DNA of 64,000 nucleotides, from NCBI RefSeq assembly GCF_003999975.1, contig NZ_RJAC01000002.1, forward strand, positions 186,001 through 250,000, given 5' to 3'. Shown one piece after another: positions 16,912 to 25,550 of this stretch. The notes under the pieces were generated by a model that saw nothing but the letters and a program-made list of their open reading frames with translations, did no database searches and was not told the origin of the DNA. The stretch is from Actinoplanes solisilvae. Lineage in GTDB: Bacteria; Actinomycetota; Actinomycetes; Mycobacteriales; Micromonosporaceae. A program made the translations under genes and the position numbers. Positions within the stretch are counted from its first letter, which is position 1. Each line of letters opens with the position of its first letter.

Positions 16912-19707
16912 ATGACAGACCAGCACGGCCACCTGGACCCTGACGGTCCTGACGCTGCCCTGCGTGCCGACATCCGGCGAATCGGCACCCTGCTCGGTCA
17001 GACCCTGGCCCGCCAGGAAGGCCGCCCCCTTCTCGACCTGGTCGAGGAGATCCGCGCCCTGGTCCGCCAGGACCCGCAGGCCGCCGCCGACCGCCTCGCC
17101 GCGATGGACGTCACGACCGGCACCAAGCTGGCCCGCGCGTTCTCCACCTACTTCCACCTGGCCAACGTCACCGAGCAGGTGCACCGCTCCCGCGACCTGC
17201 GGCGGCGCCGCGCCCACGACGGCGGCTGGCTCGACCAGGCGGCCAAGCTGATCGCCGAGAAGGGGGTGCCGGCCGACGAGATCGCCGCGGCCGCCCGCCG
17301 GCTCGCCGTCCGCCCGGTCTTCACGGCCCACCCGACCGAGGCCGCCCGGCGCTCGATCCTGTCGAAGCTGCGCCAGCTCGCCGACGCGCTCGACGCCGAG
17401 GCGGCCGCCGCGGTCCTCTACGGCGCGACCGACACGACCGCCTCGACGCGCAAGTTCGCCGAGCTGATCGACCTGCTGTGGCAGACCGACGAGCTGCGCC
17501 TCGACCGGCCCGACCCGACCGACGAGGCCCGCAACGCCGTCTACTACCTCAAGGACCTCTACGCCGAGGCGGCCCCGCAGGTGCTGGCCGACCTGGCCGA
17601 GACGCTGCGCCAGCTCGGCGTCGAGACCGCCCCGACGGCCCGGCCCCTGACCTTCGGCTCGTGGATCGGCGGCGACCGCGACGGCAACCCGTTCGTGACG
17701 CCCGAGGTGACCCGCGACGTGCTGCTGATCCAGCACGAGCACGGCATCCAGGCCACCGAGGCGGCGATGGACCAGCTCATCGACATGCTGTCGGTGTCGC
17801 GGCGGCTGCGCGGGGTCTCGCTCGACCTGTCCGCCTCGCTGGCCAAAGACCTCGACAACCTGCCTGAGGTGGCGCCGCGGTTCCGCCGCACGAACGCCGA
17901 GGAGCCCTACCGCCTCAAGGTGCGGGCGATCAAGGCGAAGCTGGCCAACACCCGCGACCGGCTGCGCAACGGCACCGCGCACGTGCCCGGCCGCGACTAC
18001 CTGGGCAGCGACGAGCTGATCAGCGACCTCGAACTGATCCGCGCCTCGCTGGCCCGCAACTCCGGTCAGCTCACCGCCGTCGGTGTCGTCGCGACCGCGA
18101 TCCGTACGGTGTCGGCCTTCGGTCTGCAGCTGGCCACCCTCGACGTCCGCGAGCACGCCGAGAAGCACCACGAGGTGCTGCAGCAGATGTACGCGCAGGT
18201 CGGCGAGGTCGACGACTACGCGACCCTCGACCGCTCCTCCCGCACCAAGCTGCTCGCCGACGAGCTGAGCGGCCGGCGCCCGCTGTCCAGCGCCGACACG
18301 CCGCTGACCGACTCGGCCCGCAAGACGTTCGACGTGTTCAACACGATCCGCGACGTGCAGGACCGCTTCGGCGCCGACGTCATCGAGACGTACATCATCT
18401 CGATGACCCTGGGCGTCGACGACGTGCTGGCCGCGGCCGTGCTGGCCCGCGAGGCCGGGCTGGTCGACATCCACACCGGCCGCGCCCGGGTCAACATCGT
18501 GCCGCTGCTCGAGACCCCGGCCGAGCTCGACGCGGGCGGCGAGCTGCTCGACGAGATGCTGTCCCTACCGGCCTACCGCGAGATCGTGCGGGCCCGCGGC
18601 GACGTGCAGGAGGTCATGCTCGGCTACTCCGACTCCAACAAGGAGGGCGGCATCACCACCAGCCAGTGGGGCATCCACAAGGCCCAGCGCAAGCTGCGTG
18701 ACGTGGCGGCCCGACATGGCGTACGGCTTCGTCTCTTCCACGGCCGCGGCGGCACCGTCGGCCGTGGTGGCGGCCCGACGCACGAGGCGATCCTGGCTCA
18801 GCCCTACGGCACGCTCGACGGCGCGATCAAGGTGACCGAGCAGGGCGAGGTCATCAGCGACAAGTACACGCTGCCCGCCCTGGCCCGCGAGAACCTCGAA
18901 CTCACCGTGGCCGCCGTGCTGCAGGCGACGCTGCTGCACACGTCGCCGTCGGTCGACCTCGAGCGGCTCGCCCGCTGGGACGCCACCATGGACACCGCGT
19001 CCGACGCGGCGTTCGCCCAGTACCGCTCGCTGGTCGAAGACCCCGACCTGCCCGCGTACTTCTGGGCCGCCACCCCGACCGAGCTGCTGGGCGCCCTCAA
19101 CATCGGCTCGCGGCCGGCCAAGCGCCCCAACGCCGACGCCGGCCTGGGCGGCCTGCGGGCCATCCCGTGGGTGTTCGGCTGGACGCAGACCCGCCAGATC
19201 GTGCCCGGCTGGTTCGGCGTGGGCACGGGCCTGCGCGCGGCCCGCGAGGCCGGCCGCACCGCCGAGCTCCAGGAGATGTACGGCGACTGGCAGTTCTTCA
19301 AGACGTTCCTGTCCAACGTCGAGATGATGCTGAACAAGACCGACCTGACGATCGCCCGCCGCTACGTCGAGACCCTGGTCCCGGCGCATCTGCACCCGAT
19401 CTTCGAGAAGATCCAGGAGGAGTACGAGCTGACCGTGCGCGAGGTCCTGGCCATCACCGGCACGACGTCGCTGCTCGAGAACCAGCCCGAGCTCAAGCGC
19501 ACCCTGGGCGTCCGCGACACCTACCTGGAGCCGCTGCACCACCTGCAGGTGGCCCTGCTCCGGCAATACCGCGAGGCCGGCGAGGCCGACCGCCAGACGG
19601 TCGTGCCGCCCGGTGCCCGCCGCGCCCCGTCCGACTCCACCGCGTTGGAGCGGGCGCTGCTGACCTCGGTCAACGGCATCGCCGCGGGCATGCGCAACAC
19701 CGGCTGA
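16912..19707 (+). CDS. ppc: phosphoenolpyruvate carboxylase
   Basis: PEP carboxylase (931 residues) makes oxaloacetate from phosphoenolpyruvate and bicarbonate to refill the TCA cycle. Diagnostic motifs are [12 protein letters not shown] (catalytic His, about residue 139), [21 protein letters not shown] (about 569), [27 protein letters not shown] and the conserved C-terminus MRNTG. The ATG at 16912 ([11 protein letters not shown]) follows GAAGGAG and fits the usual length; the frame is open further upstream. It has its own terminator just downstream. Confidence 0.97.
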   Translation: MTDQHGHLDPDGPDAALRADIRRIGTLLGQTLARQEGRPLLDLVEEIRALVRQDPQAAADRLAAMDVTTGTKLARAFSTYFHLANVTEQVHRSRDLRRRRAHDGGWLDQAAKLIAEKGVPADEIAAAARRLAVRPVFTAHPTEAARRSILSKLRQLADALDAEAAAAVLYGATDTTASTRKFAELIDLLWQTDELRLDRPDPTDEARNAVYYLKDLYAEAAPQVLADLAETLRQLGVETAPTARPLTFGSWIGGDRDGNPFVTPEVTRDVLLIQHEHGIQATEAAMDQLIDMLSVSRRLRGVSLDLSASLAKDLDNLPEVAPRFRRTNAEEPYRLKVRAIKAKLANTRDRLRNGTAHVPGRDYLGSDELISDLELIRASLARNSGQLTAVGVVATAIRTVSAFGLQLATLDVREHAEKHHEVLQQMYAQVGEVDDYATLDRSSRTKLLADELSGRRPLSSADTPLTDSARKTFDVFNTIRDVQDRFGADVIETYIISMTLGVDDVLAAAVLAREAGLVDIHTGRARVNIVPLLETPAELDAGGELLDEMLSLPAYREIVRARGDVQEVMLGYSDSNKEGGITTSQWGIHKAQRKLRDVAARHGVRLRLFHGRGGTVGRGGGPTHEAILAQPYGTLDGAIKVTEQGEVISDKYTLPALARENLELTVAAVLQATLLHTSPSVDLERLARWDATMDTASDAAFAQYRSLVEDPDLPAYFWAATPTELLGALNIGSRPAKRPNADAGLGGLRAIPWVFGWTQTRQIVPGWFGVGTGLRAAREAGRTAELQEMYGDWQFFKTFLSNVEMMLNKTDLTIARRYVETLVPAHLHPIFEKIQEEYELTVREVLAITGTTSLLENQPELKRTLGVRDTYLEPLHHLQVALLRQYREAGEADRQTVVPPGARRAPSDSTALERALLTSVNGIAAGMRNTG

Positions 19708-19724
19708 TCCGCGCTTTGAGAGAG

Positions 19725-19747
19725 GGCCGGGGCGATCCGCCCCGGCC
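19725..19747 (+). terminator. ppc terminator hairpin
   Basis: A perfect 10-bp stem (GGCCGGGGCG / CGCCCCGGCC) with a 3-base loop starts 18 bases after the ppc stop and is followed by TTCTTC. It lies between ppc and a convergent gene. Confidence 0.9.
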
Positions 19748-19758
19748 TTCTTCATGCT

Positions 19759-20502
19759 TCATGCCCGAACGGTGTGCGACAGACGCTCGCCGAGGATGAG
19801 CGACGGCCTGGTCCAGGCGGCCAGCAGCGCGTCCAGGTCCGTCGTCTCACGCAGGAACCAGCCCGAATAGAACGTTCCGGTAGGCCACTCCCGGGTCACA
19901 CACAGGCCGGCCACGTCGGTCAACCGTGGCCCGAGTCCCAGCCGGCGGGACACGTAGACATCGAGGCCGATCTGGCGCCCGGTGGCCAGGGCGGACGGGG
20001 TCGGTGTCGAGCCTTCCGAGTGGAGCACGGCATAGGCCGGGTCCAACGCCGTGCAACAGGCTTTGAAGTAGTGCAGCACCGCGGCCTGCCGTACCTCGGC
20101 CGCCTCCCGCTCCTCGTAGTCCCAGAGCGGCCGGGGAATCGCGAAGGCTCCCGCCTCCACCGTCACGTCCACCGGATGCCGGCCCGGCGGGGCATCGTCC
20201 CCGGGTGTCGCCTCGAGCGAGATCGCGGCGGGCCCTACCCCGGGCAGGCGCATCGCGACCCGGTAGGCGCCGCCGTCGCGCAGGCATCGCCGCACCTCAC
20301 GGGCGGAGCGGGCGCCCGCATAGCCGAGCCCGGGCGCGTCCGGTACCCGCGAGAAGCTGAGACCCGGCGGCCCGCAGAACATCGCCCCGGCGAAGGTGGC
20401 GCCCTGCTCCTCGAGCACGTCGCCGACCGCGGCCAGCGCCGGCTCGCCCAGCTCGCGCCCCGGCCACAGGCCGAACGACAGGTGCACCCCGCCCGGCCAC
20501 AT
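19759..20502 (-). CDS. hypothetical protein
   Basis: A protein of 247 residues that I do not recognise. It is soluble in appearance, Gly/Ala/Pro-rich, with aromatic patches (WPGGVHLSFGLWPG, REWPTGTFYSGWFLRE) and the stretches VRQAAVLHYFKACCTALDPA and GLDVYVSRRLGL. No signal peptide or transmembrane helix is seen. ATG at 20502 is preceded by TGAGG about 9 bases upstream; an ATG at 20517 in the same frame is an alternative. Codon use is normal for the genome, suggesting a resident gene. It is convergent with ppc and divergent from the ABC transporter operon. A C-terminal immunity-like or sensor role is conceivable but unsupported. Confidence 0.55.
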   Translation of the reverse strand: MWPGGVHLSFGLWPGRELGEPALAAVGDVLEEQGATFAGAMFCGPPGLSFSRVPDAPGLGYAGARSAREVRRCLRDGGAYRVAMRLPGVGPAAISLEATPGDDAPPGRHPVDVTVEAGAFAIPRPLWDYEEREAAEVRQAAVLHYFKACCTALDPAYAVLHSEGSTPTPSALATGRQIGLDVYVSRRLGLGPRLTDVAGLCVTREWPTGTFYSGWFLRETTDLDALLAAWTRPSLILGERLSHTVRA

Positions 20503-20596
20503 AGACGATTGCCTCATGTGGTGAGGAACGCGCCGACCACCGCCGAGGGTGCGGGCGCACCATCCGCGCACATTCCACGCGCATTCCGCTCACAAT

Positions 20597-20634
20597 CCTG
20601 AGAGCAGCCTGAGAGGACCCTAGGGTCTCTCAGG
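20597..20634 (+). promoter_or_regulatory. repeated CCTGAGAG half-sites upstream of ABC operon
   Basis: CCTGAGAG occurs at 20597 and again at 20608, an 11-bp spacing as expected for tandem OmpR/PhoB-family regulator sites. The second copy is also one arm of an imperfect palindrome with CTCTCAGG (20608-20634, centre CCCTAGGG, one bulged base). A TAGGCT -10-like hexamer at 20669-20674 lies 7 bases before the GTG start at 20682, which would make the transcript leaderless or nearly so. Confidence 0.45.
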
Positions 20635-20681
20635 GTTCTGCCGGATCCCGGCGGGTGCGGTGTGTTTCTAGGCTGGGGGCC

Positions 20682-21596
20682 GTGACCATCATCGCGACAC
20701 AGTCGCTCACTAAGACGTACGGCGGCGGGGTGACCGCCCTCAGCGAGCTCACCGTCGGCGTCGAGGCGGGCGTGATCGGGCTGGTCGGCGCGAACGGCGC
20801 CGGCAAGAGCACGTTTATCAAGATCATGCTCGGCCTGACGGCGCCCACCAGCGGAGACGTACGGGTGTTCGGGCTCGATCCGGTGACCGAGACGGATCAG
20901 GTGCGGGCGCGGGTCGGCTACATGCCCGAGAACGACTGCCTGCCGCCGGACGTGTCGGCCGCCGAGTTCGTGACCCACCTGGGCCGGCTCAGCGGGCTGC
21001 CGAAGACGGCCGCGCGCGAGCGGGCCTCCGAGGCGCTGCGCCACGTCGGGCTCTACGAGGAGCGTTACCGCCAGATCGGTGGCTACTCGACCGGCATGAA
21101 GCAGCGGGTCAAGCTGGCCCAGGCCCTGGTGCACGACCCCGACCTGCTGCTGCTCGACGAGCCGACAAACGGTCTCGACCCGGCCGGCCGCGACGCCATG
21201 CTCACCCTGGTGCATCGCATCGGCAACGAGTTCGGCATCTCCGTGGTCGTCTGCTCGCACCTGCTGGGCGAGGTGGAGCGCATCTGTGACTCGCTGATCG
21301 CGATCGAGGGTGGCCGCCTGCTGCGGGCCGACCGCATCTCGGCGATGACGGCCGCGTCCGACGTGCTGGCCGTCGAGGTCAGCGAGGGCACCGAGGAGCT
21401 CTTCGACAAGCTCGACGGGCTCGGCCTTCAGGTCAGCCGCGAGGGGCGTCTGCTGCTCGTGCCGCTCACCTCCGAGGAGGCGTACGACTCGATTCTGCGC
21501 GCCGTGGCCGAGCTCGACCTTCCGCTGCACCGCATCGACCAGCGACGCCACCGGGTGGCCGAGCTCTTCACCTCGAAGGAGACGGCCGATGTCTGA
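20682..21596 (+). CDS. ABC transporter ATP-binding protein
   Basis: A 304-residue nucleotide-binding subunit of an ABC-2 type exporter. Walker A is GANGAGKST, the signature region is GGYSTGMKQRVKLAQAL (a variant of LSGGQ), Walker B is LLLLDEPTNGLDPAG and the switch His is in VVCSHLLGEVE. The C-terminal 80 residues are the accessory domain seen in exporters of this class. The GTG at 20682 is used because the preceding frame lacks a ribosome site. The stop overlaps the next gene by 8 bases, so it pairs with that permease. The substrate is unknown. Confidence 0.9.
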   Translation: MTIIATQSLTKTYGGGVTALSELTVGVEAGVIGLVGANGAGKSTFIKIMLGLTAPTSGDVRVFGLDPVTETDQVRARVGYMPENDCLPPDVSAAEFVTHLGRLSGLPKTAARERASEALRHVGLYEERYRQIGGYSTGMKQRVKLAQALVHDPDLLLLDEPTNGLDPAGRDAMLTLVHRIGNEFGISVVVCSHLLGEVERICDSLIAIEGGRLLRADRISAMTAASDVLAVEVSEGTEELFDKLDGLGLQVSREGRLLLVPLTSEEAYDSILRAVAELDLPLHRIDQRRHRVAELFTSKETADV

Positions 21597-22458
21597 CGCC
21601 GGCGTCATTCACGACATCGGATACCAGCGGTACGAGGGCCCGAGGCTGGGCCGGCCCGCGGTGTTCGGCGCGATCTACCAGCACGGGCTGCGGGCCGCGT
21701 TCGGGCTGGGTCGCTCGGCCAAGGCGAAGATCTTCCCGTGGCTCGTGGCGGGCATCGTCCTGCTGACCGCGGTGATCAACGGCGCGGTCAAGGCGCAGAC
21801 GAACGGCCAGATCGTGCTGTTCGACTACTTCTCGTTCGACGACACGATGAGCTGGCTGGTGATCTTCTTCGTGGCGATCGTCGCGCCGGAGCTGGTCTCG
21901 CGGGACATGCGCTCGGGCGTCCTGCCGCTCTACTTCAGCCGCCCGCTGCGCGCCTTCGACTACATCGGGGCCAAGTTCGTCGCCCTCGCCACCGCGGTGT
22001 TCCTGCTGCTCGGCGTGCCGCAGTTCATCATGTTCCTGTTCGGCGCCTTCACCACCGACGACGGCGCCAAGGGCGTCTGGAACGAGTTCCTCGACCTGGC
22101 GCCGGGCTGGGGCTACACCCTGATCTGGGCCGTCCTGTTCGCCTCGATCAGCCTGTTGATCGCCTCGTTCACCGGCAAGCGCGCCTTCGCCGCCGGTGGC
22201 ATCGTCGCCTTCTTCCTGATGACCGCCCCGGTCGTCGGGGTCCTGAGCATCCTGCCCTCGACCACCGCCAATCACCTGGCCGGGCTGGCCAGTCCGATGT
22301 CGCTGCTGGTCGGCGTGCAGAGCTGGCTGCGGGGCCGCAACGACCTCGACCTCAACATCGGCGACTTCGGCGTCGTCTACGGCATCGAGGCGTTCTGCCT
22401 GGTCGCCGCCGCCCTTCTGCTGTTGCTGGCCCGCTACCGGAAGGTGGCCTCCCTGTGA
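21589..22458 (+). CDS. ABC-2 type transporter permease
   Basis: A 289-residue integral membrane protein with about six helices (residues about 45-65, 85-105, 122-145, 175-195, 200-220, 262-285) and a soluble N-terminus that starts VIHDIGYQRYEGPRLGR. The motif SRDMRSGVLPLYFSRPLRAFDYIGAKF is the cytosolic coupling loop of ABC-2 permeases. It is translationally coupled to the ATPase genes on both sides, by 8 and 4 bases. It probably forms the channel for the first ATPase. Confidence 0.88.
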   Translation: MSDAGVIHDIGYQRYEGPRLGRPAVFGAIYQHGLRAAFGLGRSAKAKIFPWLVAGIVLLTAVINGAVKAQTNGQIVLFDYFSFDDTMSWLVIFFVAIVAPELVSRDMRSGVLPLYFSRPLRAFDYIGAKFVALATAVFLLLGVPQFIMFLFGAFTTDDGAKGVWNEFLDLAPGWGYTLIWAVLFASISLLIASFTGKRAFAAGGIVAFFLMTAPVVGVLSILPSTTANHLAGLASPMSLLVGVQSWLRGRNDLDLNIGDFGVVYGIEAFCLVAAALLLLLARYRKVASL

Positions 22459-23366
22459 GCGTCGTCGAACTCGAGAACGTCTCCCGCTGGTACGGCAACG
22501 TGGTGGCGGTCAACGACATCAGCATGGTCCTGCAGCCGGGCGTCACCGGCCTGCTCGGCCCGAACGGCGCCGGCAAGACCACCGTGCTGCACATGATGGC
22601 CGGTTTCCTCGCCCCGTCGAAGGGCTCGGTGACCATCGACAACTCGCCGACCTGGCGCAACCCGGGCATCTATCGCAGCCTGGGCCTGGTCGCCGAGCGT
22701 GAGGCGGTGCACGGCTTCCTCACCGCCAAGGAGTTCGTGCTGGCCTGCGCGAAGATGCAGAAGCTGCCCGACCCGGCCGCCGCCACCAAGCGCGCGCTTG
22801 AACTGGTCGAGATGACCGACGCGCAGGACCGGCGCATCGAGACCTTCTCCAAGGGCATGCGGCAGCGCACCCGGGTGGCCGCCGCGCTCGTGCACGAGCC
22901 GCAGGTGCTGCTGCTCGACGAGCCGTTCAACGGCATGGACCCGCGCCAGCGCATGCACATGATGGAGTTGCTGCACAAGCTCGGCGACCAGGGCCACACG
23001 ATCCTGTTCAGCTCGCACATCCTCGAGGAGGTCGAGCAGCTCTCCGGCCTGGTGCAGGTGATCGTGGCGGGCCGGCTGGCCGCCTCGGGCGACTACCGGC
23101 GCATCCGCCGGCTGATGACCAACCGGCCGCACGTGTTCGCCGTGCAGAGCTCCGACGACCGCCGGCTCGCGGTCGCGCTGATCGGCGAGAAGTCGGTGAG
23201 CGGCATCGAGGTGGAGGCGAACGGGCTGACCGTGCGCGCGTCCGACTACGGCAGCTTCACCCGCGCGCTGCCGCGCATCGCCCTCGGCGAGGGCATCCGG
23301 CTGCGCAAGCTGCTGCCGTCCGACGAATCCCTGGAGAGCGTCTTCTCCTACCTGCTGGAGGCATGA
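22455..23366 (+). CDS. ABC transporter ATP-binding protein
   Basis: A second nucleotide-binding subunit, 303 residues. Walker A is GPNGAGKTT, the signature is FSKGMRQRTRVAAALV, Walker B is LLLDEPFNGMDPRQR and the switch His is in SSHILEE. The GTG start overlaps the previous stop (GTGA), and the end overlaps the next permease. Together the four genes look like two related ATPase/permease pairs acting as one exporter complex or as two parallel ones. Confidence 0.9.
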   Translation: MSVVELENVSRWYGNVVAVNDISMVLQPGVTGLLGPNGAGKTTVLHMMAGFLAPSKGSVTIDNSPTWRNPGIYRSLGLVAEREAVHGFLTAKEFVLACAKMQKLPDPAAATKRALELVEMTDAQDRRIETFSKGMRQRTRVAAALVHEPQVLLLDEPFNGMDPRQRMHMMELLHKLGDQGHTILFSSHILEEVEQLSGLVQVIVAGRLAASGDYRRIRRLMTNRPHVFAVQSSDDRRLAVALIGEKSVSGIEVEANGLTVRASDYGSFTRALPRIALGEGIRLRKLLPSDESLESVFSYLLEA

Positions 23367-24076
23367 TGTCCACGGTCGCCTACATCACCATGCGCGGCCT
23401 GCTCGGCCGGCGCCGGGTGCTTCTGCTGCTGCCCCTGCCGCTGCTGCTCGTCGGTCTGGCGCTGATCTGCCGGGCCTACGACGTCAACCCCGAGCAGTGG
23501 GGTCAGGCGGTCGTGCTGGGGCTCGGCCTGGCCGTCGTGCTGCCGGTCATCTCGCTGATCGTCGGCACCGGCGTACTCGGGTCCGAGGTGGACGACGGCA
23601 CGATCGTGCACATCCTCACCAAGCCGCTGCCGCGCCGCGACATCATCCTGGCCAAGCTGCTGGTGGCGTCCGGCGTGAGCGCGGTGACCTCGGCCGTCCC
23701 GCTGTTCTTCGCCGGGCTCCTGGCTGATTCCGTACGATTCGGGCTCGCGCTCGTCGTGGGAGCCGTGGTCGGCGCCATCGCCTACTCGGCTCTGTTCCTG
23801 CTGTTGAGCCTGGTGACGCGGCGGCCGGTGCTGCTCGGGCTCGCCTACATCCTGGTGTGGGAGGGCCTGCTGGGCCGGTTCGTCAGCGGCACCCGGGTGC
23901 TCTCGATCGAGCAGTACGTCATCTCGATCACCGACAAGATCGCGCCGACCGGCATGCTCGACGGCAAGGTGTCGCTGCCGGTGGCGATCGTGATGAGCCT
24001 GATCTTCGCGCTCGGCGGCACGATCTACGCCATCAACCGGCTCGGCTCGTTCAGCGTGGCCGGCGAGACCAGCTGA
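23363..24076 (+). CDS. ABC-2 type transporter permease
   Basis: A 237-residue membrane protein with six predicted helices. The loop EVDDGTIVHILTKPLPRRDIILAKLL is the ABC-2 coupling segment equivalent to that of the gene two upstream. ATG at 23363 or 23366 overlaps the ATPase stop. It is the last gene of the operon, with a strong hairpin 5 bases after its stop codon. Confidence 0.87.
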   Translation: MMSTVAYITMRGLLGRRRVLLLLPLPLLLVGLALICRAYDVNPEQWGQAVVLGLGLAVVLPVISLIVGTGVLGSEVDDGTIVHILTKPLPRRDIILAKLLVASGVSAVTSAVPLFFAGLLADSVRFGLALVVGAVVGAIAYSALFLLLSLVTRRPVLLGLAYILVWEGLLGRFVSGTRVLSIEQYVISITDKIAPTGMLDGKVSLPVAIVMSLIFALGGTIYAINRLGSFSVAGETS

Positions 24077-24080
24077 CCCT

Positions 24081-24111
24081 CCGTGCGCCGCCGCGACCCG
24101 GCGGCGCACGG
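24081..24111. terminator. bidirectional terminator between ABC operon and glycosidase
   Basis: A perfect 12-bp inverted repeat (CCGTGCGCCGCC / GGCGGCGCACGG) with a 7-base loop fills the 38-bp space between two convergent genes, so it probably serves both. No strong T-run is present. Confidence 0.85.
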
Positions 24112-24114
24112 AAC

Positions 24115-25407
24115 TCAGCGGCGCGGCGTGACCGCCACCTGGAAGATCGGCAGGCGGCCGAGCCGGCGATAGGCGTGCAGGGCGGCCGGCGTGCTGTCCA
24201 CCGACGAGTCCTGCCCCTTCTGGTTGCTCGGCGTCTCGAACTGCACCATCGCTTTGATGCGCGGGAACTCACGGATCTCGCTGCCGAGCCGGCGGTAGAA
24301 GTCGGCCTTGTACTTCGGGTTGCGCTTGGACGACCAGACACCCCACTCGGCCAGCATCAGCGGCTTGTCCGGGTGCCGGGTGGACGCCCAGTTGTAGAAG
24401 CCGGGCCAGGCACGCTTGCCTTCGAGCCGCCGGTTGAACACCTCGGAGAACTGGCCGTGGCCGTAGCCGGGGTCGCTGTAGGCGTAGGTGTCGAGCCCGA
24501 TCCAGTCGACCACGTCGTCGCCCGGGTACATCGAGTTGAACCAGCTCTTCTGCGCGTGCGGCACATAGGCCATGTGCACCAGCACGCTCACGACGTTGTC
24601 GGCGCCCTTGGCCCGCAGCCGCTTGATGACGTGCCGGTACATCGCCGCGTAGTCGCGCGCGGTGTATCCGGAGCCGGCCCTCTCCCGTACGTCGTTCTCG
24701 CCCTCGTGGTGCACGGCGAAGAAGAACTGCTCGGGAAAGTTGTGCTTGATGTGCTTGGCGAGCCGGTCGAGGAACGCGTCGGTCCGCCGGTCCCCCTTGG
24801 CGATCTTGGCCCAGGACGCCGACTCGGGCTTCCAGTTGAGGAACAGGATGCGCCGCTTGCCGGGCTCGTGCGCGATCCGGATCTCCTGCTCGGTCGGGAA
24901 GAGCTGCCGGGTCCCGCCGTGGTAGGCGTGATAGATCGCCTGGTGCCGCCCGGTCTTGCGCTCGAACCGGGTCAGCGCCGACGCGCCGCGGCTCTCGGTG
25001 TGCGCCCCGGGCGCGACGCCCCACAGGACTCCGCAGGTCGGCACGAGGTTGTGGCCGGTCGTGCAGCCCCGGTGCCGTGTGTCGGGAACCAGCGCGCGGC
25101 GGGCGAGCGGGGCGAGCGTGGCGGTCGCACTGGCCGCCGTCGAGGAGGCAGCGGCCGAAGACGGCACCGCGGATGAACTCCCGGGGGTTGACGAGGGATC
25201 ACGTCGGCTGGGAGCGAGCGCGTGCGGCACTCCCGCGGGCTGCTCGGGCGGGGTCAGCACCGGCACCGAGACTGTCGGATCGCCGGGCAGGGCCGCCGGA
25301 AGTCCGATCTGGTCGACACCGCCGGTCCAGGCCCAGGCGAGAGTGGTGGCAACGGAAAGGACGAAGGCCGTGGGAACGGCGGCGATCTGAACAGCGCGGC
25401 GACTCAC
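24115..25407 (-). CDS. secreted GH26-like glycoside hydrolase
   Basis: A 430-residue protein with an N-terminal signal or anchor (IAAVPTAFVLSVATTLAWAW), then a low-complexity Pro/Ser/Thr/Ala linker to about residue 100, and a catalytic-looking domain. The domain has GVLWGVAPG, FFFAVHHEGEND (acid candidate, HE as in GH26), WIGLDTYAYSD and LMLAEWGVWSS (nucleophile candidate Glu). The fold and spacing fit clan GH-A enzymes close to beta-mannanases, but the substrate is not certain. It is divergent from the exopolysaccharide operon and may process or trim that polymer outside the cell. Confidence 0.75.
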   Translation of the reverse strand: MSRRAVQIAAVPTAFVLSVATTLAWAWTGGVDQIGLPAALPGDPTVSVPVLTPPEQPAGVPHALAPSRRDPSSTPGSSSAVPSSAAASSTAASATATLAPLARRALVPDTRHRGCTTGHNLVPTCGVLWGVAPGAHTESRGASALTRFERKTGRHQAIYHAYHGGTRQLFPTEQEIRIAHEPGKRRILFLNWKPESASWAKIAKGDRRTDAFLDRLAKHIKHNFPEQFFFAVHHEGENDVRERAGSGYTARDYAAMYRHVIKRLRAKGADNVVSVLVHMAYVPHAQKSWFNSMYPGDDVVDWIGLDTYAYSDPGYGHGQFSEVFNRRLEGKRAWPGFYNWASTRHPDKPLMLAEWGVWSSKRNPKYKADFYRRLGSEIREFPRIKAMVQFETPSNQKGQDSSVDSTPAALHAYRRLGRLPIFQVAVTPRR

Positions 25408-25550
25408 GATCAGCCAGTATTGTGACTTTAGTCCGTTTTGTCCATTACCTGACGGGAAAGCAGAGAAAGAAAGAGGACGGGATACCCGTCTCGACCTCGA
25501 TCGGACGGGCTGAGAAACTGTCCCCTAATCGGCCGCAGGGGGATACGGAA

